The notes: generated by a model not told the origin, from the sequence alone. Shown: positions 17,667 to 26,134, counted from the stretch's first letter. The stretch: 64,000 nt of DNA from an uncultured Alcaligenaceae bacterium (GCA_937952975.1 CALFXX010000022.1:62001-126000), one strand, 5' to 3'. Translations and numbers: made by a program.

Positions 17667-17750
17667 TTGCCCACTAGGGTGTTGTATCTAGTCCCGATTG
17701 TTCTTGTAACAAACGGCCTAGCCTCAGCAACCCAGTGGGCAATTTTTTTT
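17667..17750 (+). terminator. Structured terminator / possible 3'-derived small RNA after phaP
   Basis: Seen: a 9-bp perfect closing stem, TTGCCCACT (17667-17675) with AGTGGGCAA (17734-17742), followed at once by eight T residues (17743-17750). The 58-base interior can fold further, with CTAG pairing to CTAG and an inner TTGTT/AACAA hairpin. A plain terminator normally has a short loop; a multi-branched one ending in T8 is the form of many Hfq-dependent small RNAs cut from mRNA 3' ends. Termination of phaP is well supported; a separate small RNA is inference. Confidence 0.7.
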
Positions 17751-17788
17751 ACCGTGCGCCTTGCGGGCACGGGGCAAAGGCTCGAAGA

Positions 17789-18838
17789 TTAGCCGCGTGC
17801 GGCAATCATCGCTTTCACGCATTCACCGACCAGTGCTGGCCCACGATAGATCAGCCCCGTATAAAGCTGCACGGCGTCAGCGCCAGCCGCGATTTTCTCA
17901 GCAGCGTGCTGACCCGAGACAATCCCACCCACCCCGATAATTGCGAGCTCGGCTCCGACGCGTTGCCGCAGTCTTGCAATGACTTCAAGTGAACGTGCGT
18001 GCACTGGAGCCCCCGAGAGGCCGCCCGCTTCGTTAGCATGGTTCATGCCTTGAACAGCCGCTCGGTCGATTGTGGTGTTGGTGGCGATGACGCCATCGAT
18101 GCCGTGCCGTGGCAATACTTGCGCAATGATATCGATTTGTTCTTCGCTCAGATCGGGTGCGATCTTCACGGCTAACGGCACGCGTCGCCCGTGTTGTTCG
18201 GCAAGCTCAAGACGACGTTGTTGCAATTGAGCTAACAGTTGATCGAGCTCGTGTTCACCTTGAAGGGCACGTAAATTTTTTGTGTTGGGTGACGAAATAT
18301 TGACAGTGATGTAATCGGCGTGCGGGTACACCCCTGCCAAGCCGATTAGATAGTCACTTGCGGCTTGCTCAATCGGTGTGTCGGCATTTTTTCCGATGTT
18401 CAGCCCGATGATTCCGCCTTTACTGCGCCAGTTACTGCGAGCGACATTTGCTAAAAATGTATCAAGTCCTAAGTTGTTGAACCCTAAACGATTAATTAAG
18501 GCTTGGGCTTGCGGGATGCGGAACATGCGGGGCTTCGGGTTGCCGGGCTGGGCCCGAGGGGTCACCGTACCGACCTCGATAAAACCAAAACCCAAATTGC
18601 CCATCGCGTCAATATGCGCCCCGTTTTTATCAAGACCGGCAGCCAAACCTACACGGTTCAGCAATGGCAGGCCCATCAGTGAGGCAGGATCCGATACTCG
18701 GCTGTGCATCATGCCTCGCGTCAGTGAGCAATCGTAAGCCTTTTGCAGCGCGTGTAACGTGGCTTCGTGAGCCGCTTCGGCATCGAGGGTAAAAAGCGCC
18801 TGACGCGCGAGCGGATAAGCATGAAAAAGAATGGACAT
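17789..18838 (-). CDS. pyrD: Dihydroorotate dehydrogenase (quinone), class 2
   Basis: Membrane-associated flavoenzyme that oxidises dihydroorotate to orotate in pyrimidine synthesis, passing electrons to ubiquinone. Seen: an N-terminal helical extension (first 40 residues) typical of class 2 enzymes, the FMN-binding GLAAGLDKNG, the NISSPNTKNLRALQ block with the catalytic serine of this class, and IGVGGIVSG near the C-terminus. 349 residues. Last gene of the minus-strand run from the MFS gene through aat and bpt; a 71-base gap separates it from bpt, so it may also have its own promoter. Confidence 0.96.
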   Translation of the reverse strand: MSILFHAYPLARQALFTLDAEAAHEATLHALQKAYDCSLTRGMMHSRVSDPASLMGLPLLNRVGLAAGLDKNGAHIDAMGNLGFGFIEVGTVTPRAQPGNPKPRMFRIPQAQALINRLGFNNLGLDTFLANVARSNWRSKGGIIGLNIGKNADTPIEQAASDYLIGLAGVYPHADYITVNISSPNTKNLRALQGEHELDQLLAQLQQRRLELAEQHGRRVPLAVKIAPDLSEEQIDIIAQVLPRHGIDGVIATNTTIDRAAVQGMNHANEAGGLSGAPVHARSLEVIARLRQRVGAELAIIGVGGIVSGQHAAEKIAAGADAVQLYTGLIYRGPALVGECVKAMIAARG

Positions 18839-18909
18839 GGGCAGAATGAGAATTTAGAGGGATCAATAAATAACAGGGTAACAAAGAGGCCACGGGAGTG
18901 TTCAACGAG

Positions 18910-19653
18910 CTACCGAACGACGACCGGCTCGGGAGGTGTATCGTGCCAAGCACCGCGGTAGCGATACTGAGTTGGCATGTACTTAGATTTATAAGCCATC
19001 TTGGGACTCTGTTCGATCCAGTAACCCAAGTACAGCCATTGTAAGTTGAGCTGACGGCATTGTTGAAGCTGCCACAGTATGCCGTACGTCCCTAAGCTAC
19101 CTGCAAGTTCGGGGTCGTAAAAGGTGTACACCGATGACAAGCCTTGTTCAAGCACGTCAATGATCGATACCATGCATAACTTGCCGTCTTCGTCACGAAA
19201 CTCAACTAAGCGGGTATTGACTCGACTCGCTAACAAAAATTGACCGTATTGCGTTTGGTTGTCCTCATCCATGCCACCGCCTGGGTGCCGTGCGGCTTGG
19301 TAGCGTGTATAAAGCGCGTAATGCTCTTGCGACCATGCCAACTTAGCGACTAAGGGGCGCAGGTCTTGGTGGCGTTTCAATGCACGTCGCTGCGTGCGGC
19401 TAGGTTCAAAGTGGTTGACGTCAACCCTAACCGGAATGCAAGCCCGGCAGTCGTCGCAGTGCGGTCGATACGTAAACAACCCACTGCGCCGAAACCCTTC
19501 ATCCACTAATTGAGAGTAGGTGTCAGTGTTGATGAGATGGCCGGGTGCCGCTACCTGTGAGCGTGCTTGGCGCTCAGGAAGGTAGCTGCAGGGGTAGGGT
19601 GCCGTCGCGTAAAACTGCAGCGCAGCAAACGGTAGCTCTTTAATTTGACTCAT
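18910..19653 (-). CDS. bpt: Aspartate/glutamate leucyltransferase (arginyltransferase family)
   Basis: Adds leucine from Leu-tRNA to proteins with N-terminal Asp or Glu, marking them for ClpAP. Seen: PCSYLPERQARSQ, a Cys cluster CDDCRACIPVRV, the LASRVNTRLVEFRD stretch and the C-terminal GYWIEQSPKMAYKSKY block shared with eukaryotic ATE1. 247 residues fits the bacterial Bpt group better than ATE1. The start lies inside the aat coding end (14-base overlap), so the two N-degron transferases are translated together. The leucyl rather than arginyl activity is taken from characterised bacterial Bpt enzymes, not proved here. Confidence 0.92.
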   Translation of the reverse strand: MSQIKELPFAALQFYATAPYPCSYLPERQARSQVAAPGHLINTDTYSQLVDEGFRRSGLFTYRPHCDDCRACIPVRVDVNHFEPSRTQRRALKRHQDLRPLVAKLAWSQEHYALYTRYQAARHPGGGMDEDNQTQYGQFLLASRVNTRLVEFRDEDGKLCMVSIIDVLEQGLSSVYTFYDPELAGSLGTYGILWQLQQCRQLNLQWLYLGYWIEQSPKMAYKSKYMPTQYRYRGAWHDTPPEPVVVR

Positions 19654-20395
19654 GCGAAACGCCCGCGTGATCTAGCCAGCCAGTTTGCCACACAATATCG
19701 GGGGCGGCGGTGTGTTGTCGCACATGTGCAAGAAATTGTTCGCGTGGTACGGGGCTTGCGCCCATGCTGGCCAGGTGCGACGTTTGCATTTGGCAGTCAA
19801 TCCAGCTGACTTGTTGACGCCGTAAAAACCACACCAGGTGTGCCAGCGCAATTTTTGAGGCATCGGTCGCCTGACTAAACATCGATTCGCCAAAAAACAT
19901 GGTTCCGATGCTGACGCCATAGAGTCCGCCCACCAAGCGACCCTTGATCCACGTTTCAATGCTGTGCGCTTGCCCAGCCAGATGCCATGCGAGATAGGCT
20001 AGTTGCATTTCTTTTGTAATCCAGGTGCCAGGCTGGCCACCAGTAGCTGCGCGGGCACAGCCTCGCATGACCGCGGCGAAGTCGGTGTCGACCTTCACAA
20101 CGACATCAAAGTTGTCGGCGCGCTGTGCTGTAGCGATTTGTCGCAGGCGTTTGCCTAAAGAGTGAGAGACATGCAATGCCTCACATTTGAGCACCATGCG
20201 CGGGTCGGGCGACCACCATAAGGGCGGCTCGTCTTGTGAGAACCACGGAAAAATCCCTTGTGTGTAGGCCGCGCGCAAACGTGGAATGGATAAATCGCCG
20301 CCGGCCGCCAACAACCCAGCGGGCTCAGTGAGTGCCTCGGTTGCCGAGGGAAACGGTGAGTCTGCTTCAAGCCAGGTGAGTTGCAAGGACCCCAC
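19640..20395 (-). CDS. aat: Leucyl/phenylalanyl-tRNA--protein transferase
   Basis: Aat transfers Leu or Phe from tRNA to proteins with N-terminal Lys or Arg, creating N-degrons recognised by ClpS. Seen: the FPWFSQDEPPLWWSPDPRMVL block, the WITKEMQLAYLAWHLAGQAHS block, and GGLYGVSIGTMFFGESMFS, all diagnostic. 251 residues. It follows the Nudix gene by 15 bases and overlaps bpt by 14. With bpt it covers both branches of the bacterial Leu/N-degron pathway. Confidence 0.96.
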   Translation of the reverse strand: MGSLQLTWLEADSPFPSATEALTEPAGLLAAGGDLSIPRLRAAYTQGIFPWFSQDEPPLWWSPDPRMVLKCEALHVSHSLGKRLRQIATAQRADNFDVVVKVDTDFAAVMRGCARAATGGQPGTWITKEMQLAYLAWHLAGQAHSIETWIKGRLVGGLYGVSIGTMFFGESMFSQATDASKIALAHLVWFLRRQQVSWIDCQMQTSHLASMGASPVPREQFLAHVRQHTAAPDIVWQTGWLDHAGVSHESN

Positions 20396-20410
20396 GATCG
20401 ACCCAAGCCC

Positions 20411-20992
20411 TTAACGTTTGGTGAGGCTCAGCGAGTAGTGATGCGTCTCGAAGTGGCCCGTGGCACGCTCGCGAAGATAATGCTTGAGTGTCGTCGAGAC
20501 AGATTTAAAGGCTAGGTTATCCCAAGGGATTTCATCTAGTCCATACCAGCGAGCCTCTAGCGTTTCAGGGCCCGGATCAAGTTCGGGGCCTAACGCCTTG
20601 GCTAGAAAGTACACATGAACCTGATCGACATGCGGAATATTGATCACGGTGTAAAGCTGACCGAGTTCTATTCGTACGCCAGCTTCTTCTTGGGTTTCTC
20701 GTGCAGCGCCTTCATCCATCGCTTCGCCGAGTTCCATAAATCCGGCAGGCAGAGTCCAGGTGTTGGCGCGCGGCTCGATCGCACGCAGGCACAATAAAAT
20801 TTTGTCACCCAAAATGGGAAGCGTGCCCACGACCAAGCGCGGGTTTTGATAATGTACGGCCCCGCAGGCATCGCAAAGGTCTCTTTCGCGATTGTCGCCT
20901 TCGAGAAGTTTGCGAATGTTTAACGCACCACATTGACTGCAAAATTTTTGCTGTCGCGGCGCCGGGAAATAAAACTCTGATTGATGGCTCAT
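20411..20992 (-). CDS. Nudix hydrolase with N-terminal zinc ribbon
   Basis: Seen: a perfect Nudix box from Gly84 to Val106 (GX5EX7REUXEEXGU, with Glu90, Arg98, Glu99, Glu102 and Glu103), preceded by a CxxC...CxxC zinc ribbon (Cys18, 21, 40, 43) as in NudC-like NADH pyrophosphatases but in a shorter, 193-residue protein. Nudix enzymes hydrolyse nucleoside diphosphates linked to other groups; the substrate is not readable here. It lies 6 bases after the unknown gene and 15 before aat, inside the same minus-strand run. Confidence 0.93.
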   Translation of the reverse strand: MSHQSEFYFPAPRQQKFCSQCGALNIRKLLEGDNRERDLCDACGAVHYQNPRLVVGTLPILGDKILLCLRAIEPRANTWTLPAGFMELGEAMDEGAARETQEEAGVRIELGQLYTVINIPHVDQVHVYFLAKALGPELDPGPETLEARWYGLDEIPWDNLAFKSVSTTLKHYLRERATGHFETHHYSLSLTKR

Positions 20993-20998
20993 AAGCCG

Positions 20999-21649
20999 CT
21001 ATTTTAAGGGCAAAGAGGTTGAGTGGGTAGGTGGGTTGGTTGGATTTGCAACGAAATGTAGGATGTCTGGCAGATCTTTACTTTGAACGATCTGCAAAGT
21101 GGCAGGTTGCTCCAACGCGGCAAAGACTTTGGTCGGATCACTAAAGCTCAGCCCACTGGCAGGGGTTTGACTCAGATCGCTTTGCTCAAGCGCCTCAAGA
21201 AGGTTACGTGAGTCTGAGGTCATCAGTTGTGTCGCTAAGACCCCAAGATCGCGGTCGTCGATCCTTGCAGCACCCAGATTGGTTTTGGCATACAGTTGCC
21301 CGTCATCGTCCATCAACCATTGGGTCACCTGTTGAATGGTTTGCCCATTTTGACTGACTAACGTGCCCAGCGTAGGGTCCGCACGCAGTACGAACGGTGC
21401 TGCATCCAGGCGCACATATACCCGCTGCGGGCCATTTTGAAAAAACCACTCACCATTTGGCTCGCGGGCGTAGTTTCTACCAATAAAGCTCAGGATTTGT
21501 ACGTTACTAATGCCTTGGCCGAGGCCGCCTGAGTGGGCATCACCTAGCGGGTGTAGGCGCCATTCGCCGCGCGCCGAGAGCGATAGCCAGCCATATGCCG
21601 CAGGCACATCGGGCCAGCGAATCTGAGCATCAAGTACGGACTGGTCCAC
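20999..21649 (-). CDS. Conserved protein of unknown function
   Basis: A 216-residue soluble-looking protein without signal peptide or membrane segment. Seen: the stretch IRWPDVPAAYGWLSLSARGE, then ISNVQILSFIGRNYAREPNGEWFFQNGPQRVYVRLD (split: IGRNYA, EWFFQNGPQRVYV), which reads like a small betaproteobacterial DUF family whose number I cannot state with certainty. The C-terminal third is low in conserved features. The start is GTG, overlapping the MFS stop by 20 bases; coupling with both neighbours (6 bases to the Nudix gene) supports it as real. No function is offered. Confidence 0.8.
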   Translation of the reverse strand: MDQSVLDAQIRWPDVPAAYGWLSLSARGEWRLHPLGDAHSGGLGQGISNVQILSFIGRNYAREPNGEWFFQNGPQRVYVRLDAAPFVLRADPTLGTLVSQNGQTIQQVTQWLMDDDGQLYAKTNLGAARIDDRDLGVLATQLMTSDSRNLLEALEQSDLSQTPASGLSFSDPTKVFAALEQPATLQIVQSKDLPDILHFVANPTNPPTHSTSLPLK

Positions 21650-22898
21650 GGGGTGTTTTCATCCAGAACCAAAGCAAGCTACACCATTGCGTTGCCGCAA
21701 AGACAAGCAATGCGTAAGTCAGTGCTTGCGTGCGATCGAACCCACCCGCAACAAATAAATCGGTCAGTACGCCAAGCCCCCATTGCACGATAAAGGTACC
21801 GGCAAAAATCATCAGATTGAGTGTGGTGAGGACCCGACCCGCGACATGGCTGGGAAACTCAAGTGCGGTTTGAGTTTGCAGTAAAAACATTGCAGGCACT
21901 GCTAAGGCAATGAGTGGCCAGAGCAGCCAGGCAGATTCGGTTTGCCACAAAGGGATAGCGGTAAAGCAGAGCGTAAGCCAAAGTAGGGCGATCGACGATT
22001 GCTTAAATAACGAGGCCCCTTGTTTGACGAGCCAAGGGCTCAGAATTCCCATCGCAAGGTATGAGGCGAGGATGGTTGCGTTCAAGTAGAGTAAGACCTG
22101 ACTGGCCTGCTCGGCCGTCATCTTGAGCGCTTGTGTCAGCCACGGGCCGACCCATAGGGTTTGTAAGGCGACGAAGCCCCCGATGATCAAGATGCAGGGG
22201 GGGATTGCCCGTAGCATGATCGGGTGCCTGCATAACGACAAGAAACTATCAGCGTCAGCCGTGGCGCTGGTTTGGCTCATTGTTTGACGGTCATAGTCGC
22301 CTGTCAGAAAGAACACTAAACCTGACGAGACCAACAGAGCGAAGCTTGCTAAGCTAAATACATGGCGCCACCCGAAGGCCTCGGCAAGTAAAAGAGCCGG
22401 TTGAGCAGCAATCAGTGCCCCGCCCGTGCCCGCCACTAACATGCACATCACCAGGCGCGCCTGCTGCTCGGGCCGGTAGCAACGTCTGAAATATGAATAC
22501 GAGGCCATTAAGCAAGCCGACACACCGATGCCAATCAGGATGCGGCCTAAAAACAGCACCCAAAGGGATTGACCTAGTGCGATCAAGAGTGAGCCAAGCG
22601 CCGCAACCAGTAACAGTGCGGCTTCGGTTCGACGTGCCCCGTAGCGGTCGAGCCAGATACCGACCGGAATCTGCATGATCCCAAAGGCTAAAAAGTACGC
22701 TGACGAGAACCACCCGAGTGCACTATTGGACAGATTCAGATCGCTGGCCAGTAAGGGGGCGATGGCGGCGTTGACCGCGCGCAGCGCGTAAGAAAGAAAA
22801 TAGCCCGAGGCAAAGGCTAAAAAAACCCTGACGCCTAACAACCCAGTTAAAAAGGTGGGGGGAACGGACTGAGAGCTAGGTGTCGCTGTTGTTGTCAT
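21630..22898 (-). CDS. Major facilitator superfamily transporter
   Basis: A 12-helix MFS permease. Seen: alternating hydrophobic segments throughout, the loop between helices 2 and 3 with GIWLDRYGARRTEAA (MFS motif A form), and NAAIAPLLASDLNLSNSALGW near the N-terminus. Substrate unknown; this branch resembles the nitrate/cyanate-type or generic organic-anion MFS. An in-frame ATG at 22919, only 16 bases past the tRNA-Cys acceptor stem end, would add seven residues; I favour 22898 because homologous sequence starts later. The gene probably reads through from the tRNA-Cys promoter or shares it. Confidence 0.85.
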   Translation of the reverse strand: MTTTATPSSQSVPPTFLTGLLGVRVFLAFASGYFLSYALRAVNAAIAPLLASDLNLSNSALGWFSSAYFLAFGIMQIPVGIWLDRYGARRTEAALLLVAALGSLLIALGQSLWVLFLGRILIGIGVSACLMASYSYFRRCYRPEQQARLVMCMLVAGTGGALIAAQPALLLAEAFGWRHVFSLASFALLVSSGLVFFLTGDYDRQTMSQTSATADADSFLSLCRHPIMLRAIPPCILIIGGFVALQTLWVGPWLTQALKMTAEQASQVLLYLNATILASYLAMGILSPWLVKQGASLFKQSSIALLWLTLCFTAIPLWQTESAWLLWPLIALAVPAMFLLQTQTALEFPSHVAGRVLTTLNLMIFAGTFIVQWGLGVLTDLFVAGGFDRTQALTYALLVFAATQWCSLLWFWMKTPRGPVRT

Positions 22899-22928
22899 AA
22901 ATTTGAGTCGACAGGGCATAGAGCTTGC

Positions 22929-23002
22929 TGGAGGCGCAACCCGGAATCGAACCGAGCTTGACGGATTTGCAATCCGCTACATAACCACTCTGCCATTGCG
23001 CC
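22929..23002 (-). tRNA. tRNA-Cys (anticodon GCA)
   Basis: Read on the minus strand the gene starts GGCGCAATGGCAGAGTGG, has a 7-bp acceptor stem (GGCGCAA with TTGCGCC), an anticodon loop ATTGCAAAT with GCA, a T-arm with GGTTCGATTCC, and an encoded CCA end (22929-22931). 74 bases in total. It lies directly upstream of the MFS gene on the same strand. Confidence 0.97.
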
Positions 23003-23274
23003 GTAAATGCTGAGCTTGCCGGAGGGCGATCATACTACAAAAGGGGGATGTTCCTTATATTGCATTTGCATTACACTCTACGACAAAATAAAGCTTAGCC
23101 CTCAGCGTGGCCCTTGAGTGGTGGCTGAAGTCGTAAAGAAAAGTCTGGTTGGTTTGTGTTGAGTGCGTAAAAAGTTTCACAAGAATAACTTTTGCTCTAA
23201 GAAAAACATTTGCGCTTCTCGGGCGTTTGTGTCGTCGCCGAGTTCAGCACAAAAAATAAATATCGAGGCAACTT
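23003..23274. other. 272-bp interval between tRNA-Cys and a Bug gene
   Basis: No gene is seen. On the minus strand a TATGAT box (23029-23034 on the plus numbering) lies about 26 bases before the tRNA-Cys 5' end and could be its -10, but no matching -35 is clear. On the plus strand a GAGG ribosome-binding site precedes the Bug start at 23275; no convincing promoter is visible for it. Confidence 0.5.
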
Positions 23275-24255
23275 ATGACAAGCAACAAGCGCAGAGCATT
23301 TTTGCAGGCAGGCGTTGGGTCTCTTGGTTTATCGGCCTTGCCGATATGGGCTCAAACGGATTGGCCCTCCAGAGCGATTGTTGTCATTGTGCCTTTCCCG
23401 GCAGGTGGCGGGACTGACGCCTTTGCGCGGCCGATCTCTGCAGTGATGTCCAAATCGTTGGGTAAGCAAGTCGTGATTGATAGCCGTGGCGGCGCGGGGG
23501 GTAATCTGGGCGCCACACTCGCCGCGCGTGCGACGCCCGATGGCTACAACTGGTTTATGGGTGCCGTGCATCACACCATCGCGCCTTCGATGTATCCAAA
23601 CCTCGAATACAACCTCGAAAAAGATTTCATACCTATCGCGATGGTCGCACGGGTGCCGCAAGTGTTGGTGGCCAATCCCAAAAAGGTGCCAGGTGACTTT
23701 AAGAGTTTTCTTCAAACGGTTCAGGCTAATCCGGGCAAACTGAACTATGGCTCTGCCGGCAGCGGCACCTCTCATCACTTGGCCGCTGAGCTATTCAAAA
23801 TTCAGTCAAAAACTGATCTCACGCACATTCCGTACAAAGGTGCAGGCCCCGCTTTGCAGGGGTTGTTAGCGGGCGATGTTGATGTGATGTTTGATGGCTT
23901 AGGCTCGTCCGCGCAGCACATTAAGGCAGGAAGGTTAAATGCCCTGATGGTCGCCGGGAATGTGCGTAATCCTGCGATCCCCAACGTGCCTTGCGCGGCA
24001 GAGCTCGGGTTTGCTGATTACAACGTCACAACATGGTACGGCCTCTGGGCGCCTAAGGGTACACCGCCAGAGGCGCAGACGCGTATGCTGGCCGAGCTTA
24101 AAAAATTACCGCTGGATGTTTTGGTCAAAGACGGCTGGGCCGCAAATGGCGCTGAGTTTCCAGATTTAACAGGTGCTGATTTTGGAGCGTTCGTGAGTGC
24201 TGAAATTAAACGCTGGGCCGAAGTCGTCAAAATCTCTGGGGCTAAGCTCGATTAA
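23275..24255 (+). CDS. Bug-family (TctC-like) solute-binding protein with a Tat-type signal
   Basis: Second Bug-type periplasmic binding protein in the window. Seen: AIVVIVPFPAGGGTDAFARP, DSRGGAGGNLGATLAA and HIPYKGAGPALQGLLAGD. 326 residues. The N-terminus reads NKRRAFLQAGVGSLGLSALP, a twin-arginine motif (RRxFL) followed by a moderate hydrophobic stretch and AQ cleavage, so export by Tat rather than Sec is likely; the other Bug protein here has an ordinary Sec signal. It is not next to tctA/tctB genes. Ligand unknown. GAGG lies eight bases before the start. Confidence 0.92.
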   Translation: MTSNKRRAFLQAGVGSLGLSALPIWAQTDWPSRAIVVIVPFPAGGGTDAFARPISAVMSKSLGKQVVIDSRGGAGGNLGATLAARATPDGYNWFMGAVHHTIAPSMYPNLEYNLEKDFIPIAMVARVPQVLVANPKKVPGDFKSFLQTVQANPGKLNYGSAGSGTSHHLAAELFKIQSKTDLTHIPYKGAGPALQGLLAGDVDVMFDGLGSSAQHIKAGRLNALMVAGNVRNPAIPNVPCAAELGFADYNVTTWYGLWAPKGTPPEAQTRMLAELKKLPLDVLVKDGWAANGAEFPDLTGADFGAFVSAEIKRWAEVVKISGAKLD

Positions 24256-24264
24256 TCAAGCGCG

Positions 24265-24756
24265 CTAATCTTTCGCGCAGGCGGCTTGTATCAGCGCCTG
24301 TGACAAGGTCACCTTGTAAATCGCCTGCGCGACGGTTCCAGGGTCGATCGGAACCCAGTCGGGGTCAATCGAACTGCCCACTTGTACGCCGGTGCCCTTT
24401 GGGCCTTCATAGAACGTTCTGCGCAGCGATTGCTGGGTCTGGTTGTTGCAGTCCACCTGATACTCGTGAATCGAGGACAGCGAGGGCTTGTTGTTGATCA
24501 ACAGGGGTTTAGCGTCGTCGTACATCGCCCAAATCATCACGAATTTACGTAATTTTTTTTTGCTTGCAGGGTCGATATACAGCGTTCTGTTGACAGTCGC
24601 GTTTGAGGCAATTTCAACCCACTCAGCGCGTGCGCTTGCACCTGCCAGGCAGTAAAAGAATAGGCTACAAAGCGTCAGCAGGGCTCGCCGGCAGAACAAG
24701 TATCTTTGGTGATTTGTGGGATATCTTTTTTGGGGAGGGTGTGGCAAAGGACTCAA
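24265..24756 (-). CDS. Surface-adhesin-E-like secreted protein
   Basis: A 163-residue exported protein. Seen: a signal peptide of about 44 residues ending GASARA, then EWVEIASNATVNRTLYIDP, an internal EYQVDCNNQ, FYEGPKGTG and a C-terminal Cys, the layout of the surface-adhesin E family (one domain with two conserved cysteines). Function in this family is poorly known outside Haemophilus protein E. The start is TTG at 24756, supported by AAAGG nine bases upstream; another TTG at 24699 would give a more compact signal peptide. It lies downstream of tRNA-Gly on the same strand. Confidence 0.65.
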   Translation of the reverse strand: MSPLPHPPQKRYPTNHQRYLFCRRALLTLCSLFFYCLAGASARAEWVEIASNATVNRTLYIDPASKKKLRKFVMIWAMYDDAKPLLINNKPSLSSIHEYQVDCNNQTQQSLRRTFYEGPKGTGVQVGSSIDPDWVPIDPGTVAQAIYKVTLSQALIQAACAKD

Positions 24757-24828
24757 CTCGATCGCCTTTGTACAGTGCAGTGTGCTGCGATTTCCGCAAA
24801 CTGTTGATTACCTAGTTCCAGAAAAATC

Positions 24829-24904
24829 TGGAGCGGGAGAAGAGTCTCGAACTCTCGACCTCAACCTTGGCAAGGTTGCGCTCTACCAACTGAGCTACTC
24901 CCGC
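24829..24904 (-). tRNA. tRNA-Gly (anticodon GCC)
   Basis: Read on the minus strand: acceptor stem GCGGGAG with CTCCCGC, D-arm AGCTCAGTTGGTAGAGC, anticodon loop CTTGCCAAG giving GCC, T-arm GAGTTCGAGACTC, and encoded CCA (24829-24831). 76 bases. It lies antisense within the untranslated region upstream of murB, so a naive long open frame for murB runs through it. Confidence 0.97.
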
Positions 24905-24961
24905 TTGGGTACTGCTGTATCATTCACAACGTCAGCGACTATAGCATACATATCCCCCACC

Positions 24962-26011
24962 ATGTCAAATCGATTCTCTCAAACGGGGCAACATTCGTTG
25001 ACGATGCAGACAAGCGACTTGTCTGCTTTCAATACTTTAGGCCTGACTTGTCAGGCCCAGCAAGTCGTTGTGCTGCAAGACATTGCTCAGATGGCAGCAT
25101 TAGGCCCTTTGCTCGCACAAGCCCCTCAGTTTTTGGCCTTAGGTGCGGGCAGTAATGTGGTTTTACCGAGCACGCTAGCCTCTTTAGTGGTGCGTGTGGC
25201 GCTTAAAGGAATCACGCTGGCCCAAAGCGCCGGCGACTACTGGCTAGTCGATGTAGCTGCCGGTGAAAACTGGCATGATTGGGTGGTGACCGCCACTGCG
25301 AATGGTTGGTGGGGGCTCGAAAATCTTGGGCTGATACCTGGCACGGTCGGGGCCGCTCCGGTACAAAATATCGGCGCCTACGGCGTTGAGTTGTGCCAGC
25401 GCATTGAGTCTGTAACGGCCTGGCACGTCACAGAACAAAAGTATGTGACCCTGTCGCGCGCTGAGTGCGGCTTCGGCTACCGCGATAGTATTTTTAAACG
25501 CGCCAGGCGCGGTGAGTGGTTGATTGTCTCGGTGCGTTTTGCCTTGGCTAAAGCATGGCAACCCGTTCTGACTTACCCTGATCTAGCGCGTCATCCCCAG
25601 CTCTCGCAAGATTCGCAGGCTGTGACTGCGCAAGAGGTACTCGACGCTGTGTGCGCCATTCGTCGCCGTAAACTTCCAGATCCTGCGGTATTAGGCAACG
25701 CCGGCAGTTTTTTTAAAAATCCAGTGGTGTCTGCCGTGCAACACGCGGCGTTGCAAGCGCGCTTCCCACAGATGGTCGCGTACGCTCAACACGATCTAAG
25801 CTTCAAACTGGCTGCCGGTTGGTTGATCGAACAGTGCGGCTTTAAAGGTTTGCGTGTCGGGGCGGTGGGTGTGCACGCTCAACAGGCGTTGGTACTCGTT
25901 AATTATGGTGGTGCGCAAGCGACAGAACTGTTGGCCTTGGCCGACACGATTCGTCAGGCGGTGTTGAAAACCTTTGGTGTGACGCTAGAGATTGAACCCG
26001 TGATCGTTTAA
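24962..26011 (+). CDS. murB: UDP-N-acetylmuramate dehydrogenase (UDP-N-acetylenolpyruvoylglucosamine reductase)
   Basis: MurB reduces the enolpyruvyl group of UDP-GlcNAc-enolpyruvate with NADPH and FAD, the second committed step of peptidoglycan synthesis. Seen: FLALGAGSNVVLPS, GLENLGLIPGTVGAAPVQNIGAYG, FGYRDSIFKR with the catalytic serine, and GNAGSFFKNP. This is the E. coli-like type I enzyme. The start at 24962 gives 349 residues; a second ATG at 25004 (335 residues, MQTSDLSAFNTLGL) aligns better with the E. coli N-terminus. The frame stays open upstream to 24716 but would translate through tRNA-Gly, so that extension is rejected. Confidence 0.95.
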   Translation: MSNRFSQTGQHSLTMQTSDLSAFNTLGLTCQAQQVVVLQDIAQMAALGPLLAQAPQFLALGAGSNVVLPSTLASLVVRVALKGITLAQSAGDYWLVDVAAGENWHDWVVTATANGWWGLENLGLIPGTVGAAPVQNIGAYGVELCQRIESVTAWHVTEQKYVTLSRAECGFGYRDSIFKRARRGEWLIVSVRFALAKAWQPVLTYPDLARHPQLSQDSQAVTAQEVLDAVCAIRRRKLPDPAVLGNAGSFFKNPVVSAVQHAALQARFPQMVAYAQHDLSFKLAAGWLIEQCGFKGLRVGAVGVHAQQALVLVNYGGAQATELLALADTIRQAVLKTFGVTLEIEPVIV

Positions 26012-26017
26012 GCGTTT

Positions 26018-26050
26018 AAAAAAAGACCGTCATCGGATATTAAATGACGG
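26018..26050 (-). terminator. Intrinsic terminator after dapB
   Basis: On the minus strand a 7-bp stem, CCGTCAT with ATGACGG (26027-26033 and 26044-26050 on plus numbering), with a 10-base loop, is followed within two bases by seven T residues (26018-26024). It lies 84 bases after the dapB stop and also just past the convergent murB stop, where the plus-strand reading has only a weak T tract. Confidence 0.75.
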
Positions 26051-26134
26051 CTTTATGTATCGCATCAATGTCGGGGCGGCTTGGCTATGGCTGCAAAGTT
26101 GCTCTGACCCGTACTGGGTGGCGTACTGGGTTAT

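Noticed and set aside
24716..24961. In-frame upstream extension of murB
   Set aside because: It would translate straight through the antisense tRNA-Gly at 24829-24904 and lies beyond the conserved MurB N-terminus. The start at 24962 or 25004 is used.
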